From NCBI GenBank assembly GCA_964401045.1, contig CAYNXB010000010.1:1-62514 (forward strand): DNA of 62,514 bases, written 5' to 3'. Under the pieces are notes generated by a model. That model worked only from the letters and a program-made list of their open reading frames with translations, was not told the origin of the DNA and searched no databases. Of this stretch, positions 35,063 through 43,127 are shown piece by piece (the stretch's first letter is position 1; every line of letters starts with the position of its first letter). The translations under genes were made by a program, and so were the position numbers. This DNA comes from CAYNXB01 sp964401045 (GTDB taxonomy: Bacteria; Pseudomonadota; Alphaproteobacteria; Sphingomonadales; Sphingomonadaceae).

Positions 35063-36250
35063 CTAGGCCGCCATCAGCCCCGGCTTGAGCACGATCTTGG
35101 TGTATTCGTTCTGCTTGTCGTGGAACAGCTTGTAGCCGTCCGGCCCCTGATCGAGCGGCATGCGGTGGCTGATGAGGAAGGTTGAATCGATCTTCCCCTC
35201 GGCGATCGCGGTGTAGAGCGGGCGCAGGTACTTCTGCACGTGGGTCTGTCCGGTCTTGAGCGTCAGCCCCTTCTCCATGAAGGCGCCGAGCGGAAATTTG
35301 TCGATGAACCCGCCATAGACCGCCGGCATCGATACCCGCCCGCCCTTGCGAGTGGCCATGATCACCTGCCGGATCGAATGCGCGCGGTCAGTGCCGAGGA
35401 AGGTCGAGACCTTGATCTGGTCGATGATGTTGTCGGCGAACGCCCCGTGCGCTTCGAGCCCGACGCAATCGATCGAGGCATCGGGGCCGATGCCCCCGGT
35501 CATGTCCTCCAACGCCTCGTAGACCTTGCTCTCCTCAAAATTGATGCATTCGGCGCCAAACCTTTTCGCCAGCTCGAGCCGGTGCGGGAAGTGATCGATC
35601 GCGATGACTCGCTCCGCCCCCATCAGCATGGCGGACTGGACCGCGAACAGGCCCACCGGCCCGCAGCCCCAAACCGCGACGGTGTCGCCCGGCTCGATGC
35701 CCGCGTTCTCCGCCGCCATCCATCCAGTCGGAAGGATGTCGGTGAGGAACAGCACCTTGTCGTCTTCGATGCTGTCGTCAGGGATCACCAGCGGGCCGAC
35801 GTCGGAGAACGGCACGCGGACGTATTCCGCCTGCCCGCCCGAATAACCGCCGGTCAGATGGCTGTAGCCGAACAGGCCGCTCATCGGCTGGCCGTAGAGC
35901 TCGCGGCCCAGGTCCTGGTTCTCGGCCGGGTTGCCGTTGTCGCACGCCGAGTACTGCTGCTTGTTGCAGTGGTAGCAACGCCCGCAGGAGATCGTAAACG
36001 GCACCACCACGCGCTGGCCCTTCTTCAGCGTGCTGGCGGAACCCACGTCCTCCACCACGCCCATGAACTCGTGGCCGAGTACGTCGCCCGATTTCATCGT
36101 CGGGATGTAGCCGTCGTAAAGATGCAGGTCTGAACCGCAGATCGCGGTCGAAGTGATCCGCACGATCGCGTCGCGCGGGTTGAGAACCTGCGGGTCGTCG
36201 ACCGTATCGCAACGGACGTCATGCTTGCCGTGCCAGGTGATCGCTTTCAT
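35063..36250 (-). CDS. Zinc-dependent alcohol dehydrogenase (formaldehyde dehydrogenase-like)
   Basis: A 395-aa medium-chain dehydrogenase. Catalytic zinc ligands C38 and H60-E61 (GHEF) and structural cysteines C89, C92, C95 and C103 are present; the nucleotide fold has WGCGPVGLFAV. The long form with YIPTMKSGDVLGHE and GGYSGGQAEYVRVP matches the glutathione-independent FDH-like group often found in stress regulons. Its start overlaps the stop of the SRPBCC gene by 4 bases. Confidence 0.88.
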   Translation of the reverse strand: MKAITWHGKHDVRCDTVDDPQVLNPRDAIVRITSTAICGSDLHLYDGYIPTMKSGDVLGHEFMGVVEDVGSASTLKKGQRVVVPFTISCGRCYHCNKQQYSACDNGNPAENQDLGRELYGQPMSGLFGYSHLTGGYSGGQAEYVRVPFSDVGPLVIPDDSIEDDKVLFLTDILPTGWMAAENAGIEPGDTVAVWGCGPVGLFAVQSAMLMGAERVIAIDHFPHRLELAKRFGAECINFEESKVYEALEDMTGGIGPDASIDCVGLEAHGAFADNIIDQIKVSTFLGTDRAHSIRQVIMATRKGGRVSMPAVYGGFIDKFPLGAFMEKGLTLKTGQTHVQKYLRPLYTAIAEGKIDSTFLISHRMPLDQGPDGYKLFHDKQNEYTKIVLKPGLMAA

Positions 36251-36855
36251 GCCGGCTGCTCCATCGCGATGGTTTCGTATTGATCGTCGTTGCGCTCCTC
36301 GCGCTGGCGCTGGTTGCGCGCGCCGGTGGCGATCTCGCCCGTTTCCATCAGCTGCTTGAACCGGCGCAGGTCGCGGCGCGACTGGATGCGCGGCTCGCGC
36401 TGGAACAGCTTCGCGATCAGCTTGCCGATCGTGCCGCCGGGCGGATCGTAGGCGATCACCGCCCGCACGACCGTTCCGCGCGCGCCTGCATCGACGAACT
36501 CGATGCGGCCGCTGTTCGCGATGTCCGCCTCATCCGTCGATTGCCAGGTGATCTGGCGGCCGGGCACGTCGCTGGTAATCACAGATTCCCAGGTCACTTC
36601 GTGGCCGCCCGGCGCCTTGACAGTCCACCGCGAGCGTTTGCCATCGATCGGCTCGATCGCCGCGATGTTCTCCATCACGCCAACGAGATTCACGGGGTCA
36701 CGCCAGAAGTCGTACAGTCCCTGCGCGGGGCGATTGATGGTGACCGCTTCAGCCGAGAGGGCGCGCGCGGGCTTGGTTTCCTTCGAAGCGGTAACCGGCG
36801 CATCATCGTGATGGAGCCGTTCGCCGGCTATGGTGTCGGTGGGAGAATCGGACAT
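36247..36855 (-). CDS. SRPBCC (polyketide cyclase/lipid-binding-like) family protein
   Basis: A 202-aa protein with a START-like fold core (residues about 35-160): AVTINRPAQGLYDFWRDPVNLVGVMENI, WTVKAPGGHEVTWES, GRQITWQSTDEADIANSGRIEF. The C-terminal tail is charged. GAGGTG 8 bases before the ATG at 36855 decides the start. It is cotranscribed with the alcohol dehydrogenase, and a candidate EcfG promoter lies just upstream, suggesting a stress role. Confidence 0.83.
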   Translation of the reverse strand: MSDSPTDTIAGERLHHDDAPVTASKETKPARALSAEAVTINRPAQGLYDFWRDPVNLVGVMENIAAIEPIDGKRSRWTVKAPGGHEVTWESVITSDVPGRQITWQSTDEADIANSGRIEFVDAGARGTVVRAVIAYDPPGGTIGKLIAKLFQREPRIQSRRDLRRFKQLMETGEIATGARNQRQREERNDDQYETIAMEQPA

Positions 36856-36886
36856 TTCGGAGCACCTCGTGGAGTGGTGCATTCCG

Positions 36887-36911
36887 AACAGAGCCGCGCC
36901 GCGGCAGTTCC
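36887..36911 (-). promoter_or_regulatory. Candidate EcfG promoter for the SRPBCC-ADH operon
   Basis: Minus strand GGAAC (36911-36907), 16 bases, TGTT (36890-36887): five of five bases in the -35 and three of four in the -10 of the EcfG consensus. It lies 32-56 bases upstream of the start codon. Confidence 0.5.
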
Positions 36912-36949
36912 CCACCGAACGGAATTTTCCGTATAACCGGTAACTTAGG

Positions 36950-37414
36950 TTAGCCCGGTTGCCGCTCGAACCGGTGCAGCACCTGCCCAGCCCAGCCCAT
37001 GATGCCCTTCGCGGCGATCTTCCATTCGCCATCCACCTTGGCGATCACGTCGCGGACATGGCCGCACCAGTGGAGATGCGGCGGCTCGGGCGGGCGGTTG
37101 ATCGTCGCCCACGCATAGGACCGGACGACCCAGTGGTCGGGGCGGCCCTGCGGATCGGGCTCGAACACGAATTGCGCCATCTGGTGCTGGTGCCCGGGGA
37201 AGTCCGGCCGTTCATGAAACTTGAGCACCAGCTTGCGGATTTCGTCGCGCCCCTTGCGTACCTCGAGCTCCCCGGTCGAAGTTTCCTCGGTCGCTTCGGC
37301 ATCTTCCGTGAACAGGGCGCAGTACCCGTCGGTATCGCCGGTATCGAGCGCCCAGCTGTAACGTGCGTAGAGCTCGCGGATTGCCAGCTCGTCCTCGACC
37401 GATGGATGCGTCAT
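36950..37414 (-). CDS. NTF2-like (SnoaL) family protein
   Basis: A 154-aa single-domain protein: SVEDELAIRELYARYSWALDTGDTDGYCALFTEDAE then a C-terminal HWCGHVRDVIAKVDGEWKIAAKGI, typical of the SnoaL/ring-hydroxylase beta-like NTF2 fold. Such proteins are small-molecule isomerases, dehydratases or hydrolases of unassigned substrate. It overlaps the preceding MFS gene by 4 bases, so the pair forms one operon read leftward from the promoter at about 38.7 kb. Confidence 0.85.
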   Translation of the reverse strand: MTHPSVEDELAIRELYARYSWALDTGDTDGYCALFTEDAEATEETSTGELEVRKGRDEIRKLVLKFHERPDFPGHQHQMAQFVFEPDPQGRPDHWVVRSYAWATINRPPEPPHLHWCGHVRDVIAKVDGEWKIAAKGIMGWAGQVLHRFERQPG

Positions 37415-38646
37415 GCCACTCCTTCCAGTTTTGCCTCGCCGACCAGGCGAGGGGCGGTTTCCCTGAGGAACAGGGCCGCGGTCCCACCCATGGCCGCCAG
37501 GGCCACGAGCAGCCACAACGGTGCGGCCAGACCGTAACGATCCGATAGAAGGCCCGCGAGCGAGGGCGCCAGCACCCCGCCAAGAATTTCGCCGATCCCC
37601 ATTACGATCCCCATCGCCGTCGCGACCTGCCAGGGGGCAACCGATTCGGTCGGCACGGTCGCCATGAACATCGGGAAAATTCCGTTGAACATCCACCCGA
37701 CAAAGAAGATCGCGCCGAGCACGAACACCGGTCCGTCGTAATAGAGCGCCGCGAACGGCAGGGCCAAGCCCACGAACGGCATCACGATCATCACCGGCCT
37801 GCGCCCGATCACGTCGGACACTCCGGTAACGACGAAGCTCGCGATGCATGACGAAATGCCGAGTACCGCCATTAGCCCGGCCGCGGTCGTATCCGCGAAG
37901 CCCCGGTACTGCACCAGGATCAGCGGCATAAAGGCCCATGTTACCACCAGGTATGAGACCAGCAGTATCGCCATGACCGTGCAGGTCAGCACATTGCGGT
38001 TGGTGATGGTCCCGAGGATCGGCGCCTGCTGGCCGGGCTGTTTGATGACCGTCCGCGGGATCGGTCGCTCGATCACGAACAGGACGATGAGCAGCGCCGA
38101 GATAAGGCCCGGCACCGCGGCAACGAAGAACGCGTGGCGCCATCCCCAGGCCAGCGCGATCGGCACCAGCACCAGCGGGGCGACCGTAGAGCCCAGCAGG
38201 CTCGATCCGACGTTCTGCGTCACCCCCATCGCCATCGCCCGCCACTTGGGCGAGACTTCGGCCGCCACCATCGCATGGCTGATCGGCATCACACCGCCTT
38301 CGGAAAGGCCCATGACGAGCCGCGCACCCAGCAGCATCAGGAAGGTGCTCGCGAGCCCCGAGATCACGGAGCACAACGAGAATACCACCGTCGAGATGAC
38401 GATGATGATCTTGCGCCGGGCGACCTTGTCCGACAGCCAGCCGACGAAGATCGCCGCGATCGCCCAGGTGAACGACAGCGCGGACCCGAGCAGACCGACT
38501 TGGGTATAGCTCAGGCCCAGCTCCGGCTGGACGAAGGGCATCAGGAAATTGAGCGCGTTCCGGTCGAAGAACAGGATGCCGAAGTTGAGACACAGAAGCG
38601 TGACCAGCAGAACCTGGTACAACGCGCTTGACCGGCTTCGCTCCAC
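37411..38646 (-). CDS. MFS transporter, anion:cation symporter-like
   Basis: A 411-aa 12-span carrier. FDRNALNFLMPFVQPELGLSYTQVGLLGSALS and GWLSDKVARRKI resemble the ACS (anion:cation symporter) MFS family, which imports organic and aromatic acids. It is divergent from the esterase at 38797, and a near-match to the CAATCGATTG operator lies between them, so it may import an acid released by the island's esterases. The substrate is inferred only. Confidence 0.82.
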   Translation of the reverse strand: MERSRSSALYQVLLVTLLCLNFGILFFDRNALNFLMPFVQPELGLSYTQVGLLGSALSFTWAIAAIFVGWLSDKVARRKIIIVISTVVFSLCSVISGLASTFLMLLGARLVMGLSEGGVMPISHAMVAAEVSPKWRAMAMGVTQNVGSSLLGSTVAPLVLVPIALAWGWRHAFFVAAVPGLISALLIVLFVIERPIPRTVIKQPGQQAPILGTITNRNVLTCTVMAILLVSYLVVTWAFMPLILVQYRGFADTTAAGLMAVLGISSCIASFVVTGVSDVIGRRPVMIVMPFVGLALPFAALYYDGPVFVLGAIFFVGWMFNGIFPMFMATVPTESVAPWQVATAMGIVMGIGEILGGVLAPSLAGLLSDRYGLAAPLWLLVALAAMGGTAALFLRETAPRLVGEAKLEGVA

Positions 38647-38731
38647 TGGCGTCCCCCCTCTCCCTGGTTCGCCGCGCAGGCCTAACGTGACTTTCGGCCC
38701 TGAGCCATCCCCATGTGCAGCGCGCGTTCTG

Positions 38732-38741
38732 CAATCGGTTG
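38732..38741. promoter_or_regulatory. Degenerate LacI-type operator (one mismatch)
   Basis: CAATCGGTTG, 9 of 10 bases of the island palindrome and still fitting AANCGNTT. It lies in the 150-base divergent promoter between the MFS gene (start 38646) and the esterase (start 38797). Confidence 0.5.
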
Positions 38742-38796
38742 TAGAAGCCGGGCTATGGACCTAAGGTCCTCGGCAATCGCCGACGGGGAGAGTCGA

Positions 38797-39783
38797 GTGG
38801 CCGAAACAGTTTCAACACCCAAGGGAATCGCGCGCCGCAACCTTCTGCTGGCGGGCGGCATGGCGCTCGCGGCCACGCCGGTCCGCTCGTTCGCGCAGGC
38901 CCCTGCGCCGGGCGAAGCGATGTCCCGTTGGGATGCCGCCCCTTCGATCCCGTTGTGGACCGGTGCCGCGCCTAACGGCGGTTTCCGCAAGCAGCCGCTG
39001 CCGGACAATTCGCCGCCGATCTTCCTGCGCAACATCGAGCAGCCGTTCCTGCGCGTCTTCCGCCCCGACAAGCCGAACGGACGCAGCCTGCTATCGATTC
39101 CAGGCGGCGCTTACACCTTCGTATCGATCGCCAACGAAGGAGTCGACGTGGCGCGTGACATGACGGCGCGCGGATACACCGTGTTCGTGCTCGTCTATCG
39201 CCTGCCCGGGGAAGGCTGGGCCGGGCGCGAGGACGTGCCGCTACAGGACGCGCAGCGCGCCGTGCGCCTGATCCGCGCGCGGTCGGCCGAATTCGGCTGC
39301 GATCCGGAGCAGCTCTATGCCGTAGGTTTCTCCGCCGGCGGGCATCTCGCCGCTTCGCTCGCGACCGGATTCGCGGAGCCGATCTATCAGCCGCACGACC
39401 AGGCCGACGGTCTCTCGGCCAAGCCGCGCGCGGTGGGCCTGATCTATCCGGTAATCAGCCAGACCGAAGGGATCGGCCACGCCGAATCGACCTTGCGCCT
39501 GCTGGGCAAGGATCCGCCGATGCTCAGCATCGTACGCCGTTCCCCCGACCTTCACGTGAGCGCGGAGACGCCGCCGACGTTCCTCGTCCACGCGATCGAC
39601 GATCCGGCGGTCCCACTGGAGAACAGCCTGCTGATGATGGGCGCACTGCGGGGCAACCGGCGGCCGGTCGAAGCGCACTATTTCGAGCGCGGCGGTCACG
39701 GTTTCGGAACGGGAGTGCGCGACCAACCGACCGCCGCCTGGCCCGATCTGTTCGCGGCCTGGATGGACACGCACGCGGCTTAA
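38797..39783 (+). CDS. Secreted alpha/beta hydrolase (esterase)
   Basis: A 328-aa hydrolase with a Tat-like signal (GIARRNLLLAGGMALAATPVRSFA) and the alpha/beta fold: RSLLSIPGGAYTFVS near the oxyanion hole, the nucleophile in YAVGFSAGGHLA, D in HAIDDPAVP and H in ERGGHGFG. It resembles the BD-FAE/xylan-esterase-like group. The start is GTG at 38797, with GGGGAG 6 bases upstream; this leaves the twin arginines at residues 13-14. Probably periplasmic, removing acyl groups from a sugar ester. The next gene is another esterase 30 bases on. Confidence 0.85.
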   Translation: MAETVSTPKGIARRNLLLAGGMALAATPVRSFAQAPAPGEAMSRWDAAPSIPLWTGAAPNGGFRKQPLPDNSPPIFLRNIEQPFLRVFRPDKPNGRSLLSIPGGAYTFVSIANEGVDVARDMTARGYTVFVLVYRLPGEGWAGREDVPLQDAQRAVRLIRARSAEFGCDPEQLYAVGFSAGGHLAASLATGFAEPIYQPHDQADGLSAKPRAVGLIYPVISQTEGIGHAESTLRLLGKDPPMLSIVRRSPDLHVSAETPPTFLVHAIDDPAVPLENSLLMMGALRGNRRPVEAHYFERGGHGFGTGVRDQPTAAWPDLFAAWMDTHAA

Positions 39784-39813
39784 CTTTCAAGCCGCTCCCG
39801 GGGGAGGATTACG

Positions 39814-40893
39814 ATGAATCTGAGCAGACGGAATTTCGGACGCATGACCGGTTTGACGCTGGCGGCTGCTTTGGCGATCCGCAGCGGCATCGCGCCAGCG
39901 CAGACGGCTGCAGCTGGCGGCGGTCTCACCATCGACCAGCGCCTTGCCCCGATCGCGCCGGAACTGCGCCCTGCCGCGCGGCGCATGCTTGAGAACGGGT
40001 TCCCGCCGATAACCGCTGAAGTCCTGCGGACCCTCCCGGCGGGCGCCGGGGGGCCGATGCCCGAACTGCTTCCCGCAATTCCCGTTGCCGAACGCCAGGT
40101 GAAGCCGGTCGGCGCTTTGCCCGGCGTAACCGTCTTCACGGTTAACGCAGATCCCGCACACCGGCGCCCCGCGATCCTCCATATCCACGGCGGCGGCTTT
40201 CTGGTCGGGAACGCGCGCGGCGAGCTGCGCTACCTTCAGGAGATTGCGCAGACACTGGATTGCATGATCGTCACCGTCGAATACCGCCTCTCGCCCAAGG
40301 CGCGCTATACCGAGGCGACCGAGGATACCTACGCCGGCCTCAAGTGGCTCCACGACCACGCGGACGAACTCGGCGCCGACCGCGGCCGCATTGCCGTAAT
40401 GGGCGAGAGCGCCGGCGGCGGCCACGCGGCAATGCTGGCGATCAAGGCGCGCGACCGTGGCGAGATTCCGCTGGTATTCCAAGCGCTGGTCTATCCTATG
40501 CTGGACGACCGCACGGGCAGCGCCGGGTCTATCCCTCCACATATCGCCACCGTGGGATGGAGCCCGCCCGAGAACCGCCTGGGCTGGGCGAGCTTTCTCG
40601 GCGTAGAGCCCGGCGGGCCGGATGTGCCGGTCGCCGCGGTCCCGGCGCGGCTCGACAATCTCGCTGGCCTGCCTCCGGCGTGGATCGGGGTCGGCGGCGT
40701 CGACCTGTTTGCGAGCGAGGATATCGAATACGCGCGCCGGTTGACGCTCGCGAATGTTCCCACGGAATTGCTGGTGGTCCCCGGCGGATTTCACGGTTTC
40801 GACCGGGTGGCGAGCGACACGTCACTCGCGCGAGACTTCACGCGTTCGAAGCTCGATGCGTTGCGGCGCGCCTTCGGCGGCGCGGCGGCTTAG
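39814..40893 (+). CDS. Secreted alpha/beta hydrolase, HSL/acetyl-esterase family
   Basis: A 359-aa hormone-sensitive-lipase-type esterase. The Tat signal SRRNFGRMTGLTLAAAL precedes the mature part; HIHGGGFLVG forms the oxyanion hole, MGESAGGGHAA holds the nucleophilic serine, and GFHGFD the histidine. GGGGGAGG upstream fixes the ATG. Likely in one operon with the esterase before it, both exported. Confidence 0.88.
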   Translation: MNLSRRNFGRMTGLTLAAALAIRSGIAPAQTAAAGGGLTIDQRLAPIAPELRPAARRMLENGFPPITAEVLRTLPAGAGGPMPELLPAIPVAERQVKPVGALPGVTVFTVNADPAHRRPAILHIHGGGFLVGNARGELRYLQEIAQTLDCMIVTVEYRLSPKARYTEATEDTYAGLKWLHDHADELGADRGRIAVMGESAGGGHAAMLAIKARDRGEIPLVFQALVYPMLDDRTGSAGSIPPHIATVGWSPPENRLGWASFLGVEPGGPDVPVAAVPARLDNLAGLPPAWIGVGGVDLFASEDIEYARRLTLANVPTELLVVPGGFHGFDRVASDTSLARDFTRSKLDALRRAFGGAAA

Positions 40894-41804
40894 CTTCCTT
40901 CGAAGCCCGCGGCGCGGCGGGCGAGCGCAATTGCGCCCAGCGGCCCGGCGTCGTTGCCGAGCGAGGGCAAGCGGATCACGTCGTTCGCCGAAGCCTTGTC
41001 GAAGAACGGCAGGTAGCCGCCCAGCCGTTCGATCGCGAGCGCACGGACTTTCGGCAGCAACCGTTCCCGCGCCATTCCAACCCCGCCGCCGATCAGCACG
41101 CGCTGCGCGGAGGTCGTCAACAGCATGGCGCAAACGAGCTCGGCCAGATCGCTGGCGACCATGCCCCAGCGCGGATCGTCGTCCGCAATCGTTGCCGGAT
41201 CGGCGCCTAGCCGCACGGCCAGCGCCGGGCCGCTTACCAGCCCCTCGATGCAATCGCCGTGGAACGCGCACAGACCGGCAAACGTGTCCCCGTCCGCCCG
41301 GCGCAGTTTCAAGTGGCCGATTTCCGGATGCATCGCGCCGTGGACAGGTTTGCCATCGATCACCAGCCCGCCGCCGACTCCGGTGCCGATCGTAATGTAG
41401 CAAATGCTCGATCGTCCAAATCCGGCGCCCCACAGATATTCGGCCAGCGCCGCTGCGTTCACATCGGTATCGATCAGCCAGGGGCAACCCAGATTGCCTG
41501 CGAGCATGTCTGCGACGGGCGCGCCGCCCCAACCCTGCTTCGGGGTCGGCAGCATCGTGCCGAAGCCGGGCGCGCCCGCGGCCAGTTGCAGCGGACCGAA
41601 GGAGGCGATGCCGAGCGCCGCGAAGCCGGGCTCCCGCGCCCACGCTTCCAACTGCGCCGACAGGGCCTGCTGCGTCTCGCGCGGGCTTTTCGTAGGCACC
41701 ACCGTGCGGGCGACGATCTCCCGGTTACGCGCGAGCACCGCGATCGACTTGGTGCCGCCCAGTTCGATCCCCGCGAAGTAAGGCCCCGGCGCCACGCCGC
41801 TCAA
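40890..41804 (-). CDS. ROK-family fructokinase
   Basis: A 304-aa sugar kinase. The phosphate-binding GIELGGTK (12-19), catalytic aspartate D114 in IDTDVNAAALAEY, and the ROK zinc site H164, C179, H182, C185 (GHLKL...GLCAFHGDC) match the ROK fructokinase subgroup (Bacillus GmuE/YdhR-like). It phosphorylates fructose (or mannose) with ATP in the cytoplasm. Its ATG overlaps the GH68 stop by 4 bases, so it receives the fructose set free by that enzyme. The 3' end overlaps the esterase on the other strand by 4 bases. Confidence 0.9.
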   Translation of the reverse strand: MSGVAPGPYFAGIELGGTKSIAVLARNREIVARTVVPTKSPRETQQALSAQLEAWAREPGFAALGIASFGPLQLAAGAPGFGTMLPTPKQGWGGAPVADMLAGNLGCPWLIDTDVNAAALAEYLWGAGFGRSSICYITIGTGVGGGLVIDGKPVHGAMHPEIGHLKLRRADGDTFAGLCAFHGDCIEGLVSGPALAVRLGADPATIADDDPRWGMVASDLAELVCAMLLTTSAQRVLIGGGVGMARERLLPKVRALAIERLGGYLPFFDKASANDVIRLPSLGNDAGPLGAIALARRAAGFEGS

Positions 41805-43036
41805 TCCGCGAGGACCGCGTTCGCCCCGTCGAGCCGCAAGTGGAGTGCCGGTGCGAAGCTCGCGCCGAAGCGCCGCGGCTCGGCGGGCTCCCGGCCCCAG
41901 TTATCCACGAAGCTGGTCACCGAAAGGTCGGGCAGCACCAGCCAGCTATAAGCTTGCGCCGGGGCTTCGGGGGGATTTGCGAAGACCAGACCGGTCCCGT
42001 TGAGCGGGCGCCAGCCGCCGTCCAGCCGGTCAGAGACCAGACCGTAGAGGCCGGTCGGGCCAACCGGCCCGTCAGGGTTGAACACGTGCGCCTGGGTCGA
42101 CCAGAACAGGTAGTAGGATCCGCCATGCACCACCACGTGGGGCCGTTCGAGCTCGTTGTTGAGGCCATCCGCGCTGACCACCGGGGGCAGGATCGTCCAC
42201 TTTTCGCGCGCGGGATCGGTCGACACCGCCGCGCCCACGGCACCATTGAACGGCGACGTGGAATTGGCCAGCGAGGCGGCGAAGAACATCCAATGCTCCC
42301 CGCTGGCGGCGTCGAAAAAATAGGCAGGGTCGCGAAACGCCTTGATCGTCCCGACAGAACCGGTGCCCGCCTCGCTTGCCATGTACCAGGCGGGTTCGCG
42401 GCTCACGAACTCGGTGAGGTCGCGCCACTCCCCGAAGCGATAGCCATCGCCTAGCGCCTGAAGGGTTGCGCGCGCGGAAAAGAGGCGCTGGCCAAAGCTG
42501 AGCGTACCCTCCCCCCTCACCCCCGTGGCGGTGAAGTAGATGGTCAGGCTGCGGCCATCGTCGGCGAGAACTGCCGAGCCCGACCATTCACGGCTGCCGG
42601 GCGTGAAGCCCTCGGGAAACAAGGGGCCGAGATGACGCCATCCCTCGCGCCCGCACTGAAACAGATGGATGCGCGCCAGGCCGTGGCGCTCATCCGGATC
42701 GTCTCGATGGGGAGCGGCCAGCGCCATCCACAGGGTATCGCGGTCCCCCAGCACAGCGGGGTTTCCCGCAACGTCTTGCACCGGCCAGGCGTCCCACAGA
42801 TCGATCTCCGGCGATATCCGCGCGAAATCGCCTGCTTCGATAAGAGGTGCATCGCGCAGCCGTGCTTGCCCGATAGCGCTTACGTGCGCAGCCTCCCACA
42901 CAAACGGATTGAATGCGGCGCTGAGGGCCGTCGGAGAGAGCGATCCCGCCAAGTTATCGGCCTTGCACCGGCGCCGGAAAAGGCCATGGATCGGACGGCC
43001 GCGTACATGCCCCGCGTTTCCCTCGATCGCGCTCAC
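41801..43036 (-). CDS. Glycoside hydrolase family 68 enzyme (levansucrase/invertase type)
   Basis: A 411-aa five-bladed propeller enzyme with the GH68 triad: nucleophile D82 in LWDAWP, transition-state stabiliser D236 in AFRDPAYF, and acid/base E297 in ELERPH; EWSGSA (150-155) is also present. GH68 enzymes split sucrose, releasing glucose and transferring fructose to water or fructan. No signal peptide is visible, so it may act in the cytoplasm (or leave without one, as Zymomonas levansucrase does). The start is GTG at 43036; a TTG at 42952 with AAGG upstream is also possible. An operator lies 39 bases upstream; lacI is the gene before and fructokinase the gene after. Confidence 0.9.
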   Translation of the reverse strand: MSAIEGNAGHVRGRPIHGLFRRRCKADNLAGSLSPTALSAAFNPFVWEAAHVSAIGQARLRDAPLIEAGDFARISPEIDLWDAWPVQDVAGNPAVLGDRDTLWMALAAPHRDDPDERHGLARIHLFQCGREGWRHLGPLFPEGFTPGSREWSGSAVLADDGRSLTIYFTATGVRGEGTLSFGQRLFSARATLQALGDGYRFGEWRDLTEFVSREPAWYMASEAGTGSVGTIKAFRDPAYFFDAASGEHWMFFAASLANSTSPFNGAVGAAVSTDPAREKWTILPPVVSADGLNNELERPHVVVHGGSYYLFWSTQAHVFNPDGPVGPTGLYGLVSDRLDGGWRPLNGTGLVFANPPEAPAQAYSWLVLPDLSVTSFVDNWGREPAEPRRFGASFAPALHLRLDGANAVLAD

Positions 43037-43075
43037 CCATCATGCGCACCTGATAGAGAGCAGGCCCGCTGGACG

Positions 43076-43085
43076 CAATCGATTG
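43076..43085. promoter_or_regulatory. LacI-type operator CAATCGATTG before GH68
   Basis: Exact 10-base palindrome (GCAATCGATTGC at 43075-43086) in the 91-base gap between lacI and GH68. A further half site (GATTGCA) follows at about 43093. It probably controls an internal promoter for GH68-fructokinase. Confidence 0.8.
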
Positions 43086-43127
43086 CACGCAGGATTGCAA
43101 GATTTTTTCGCGCCGCGCTTCCGTGGG

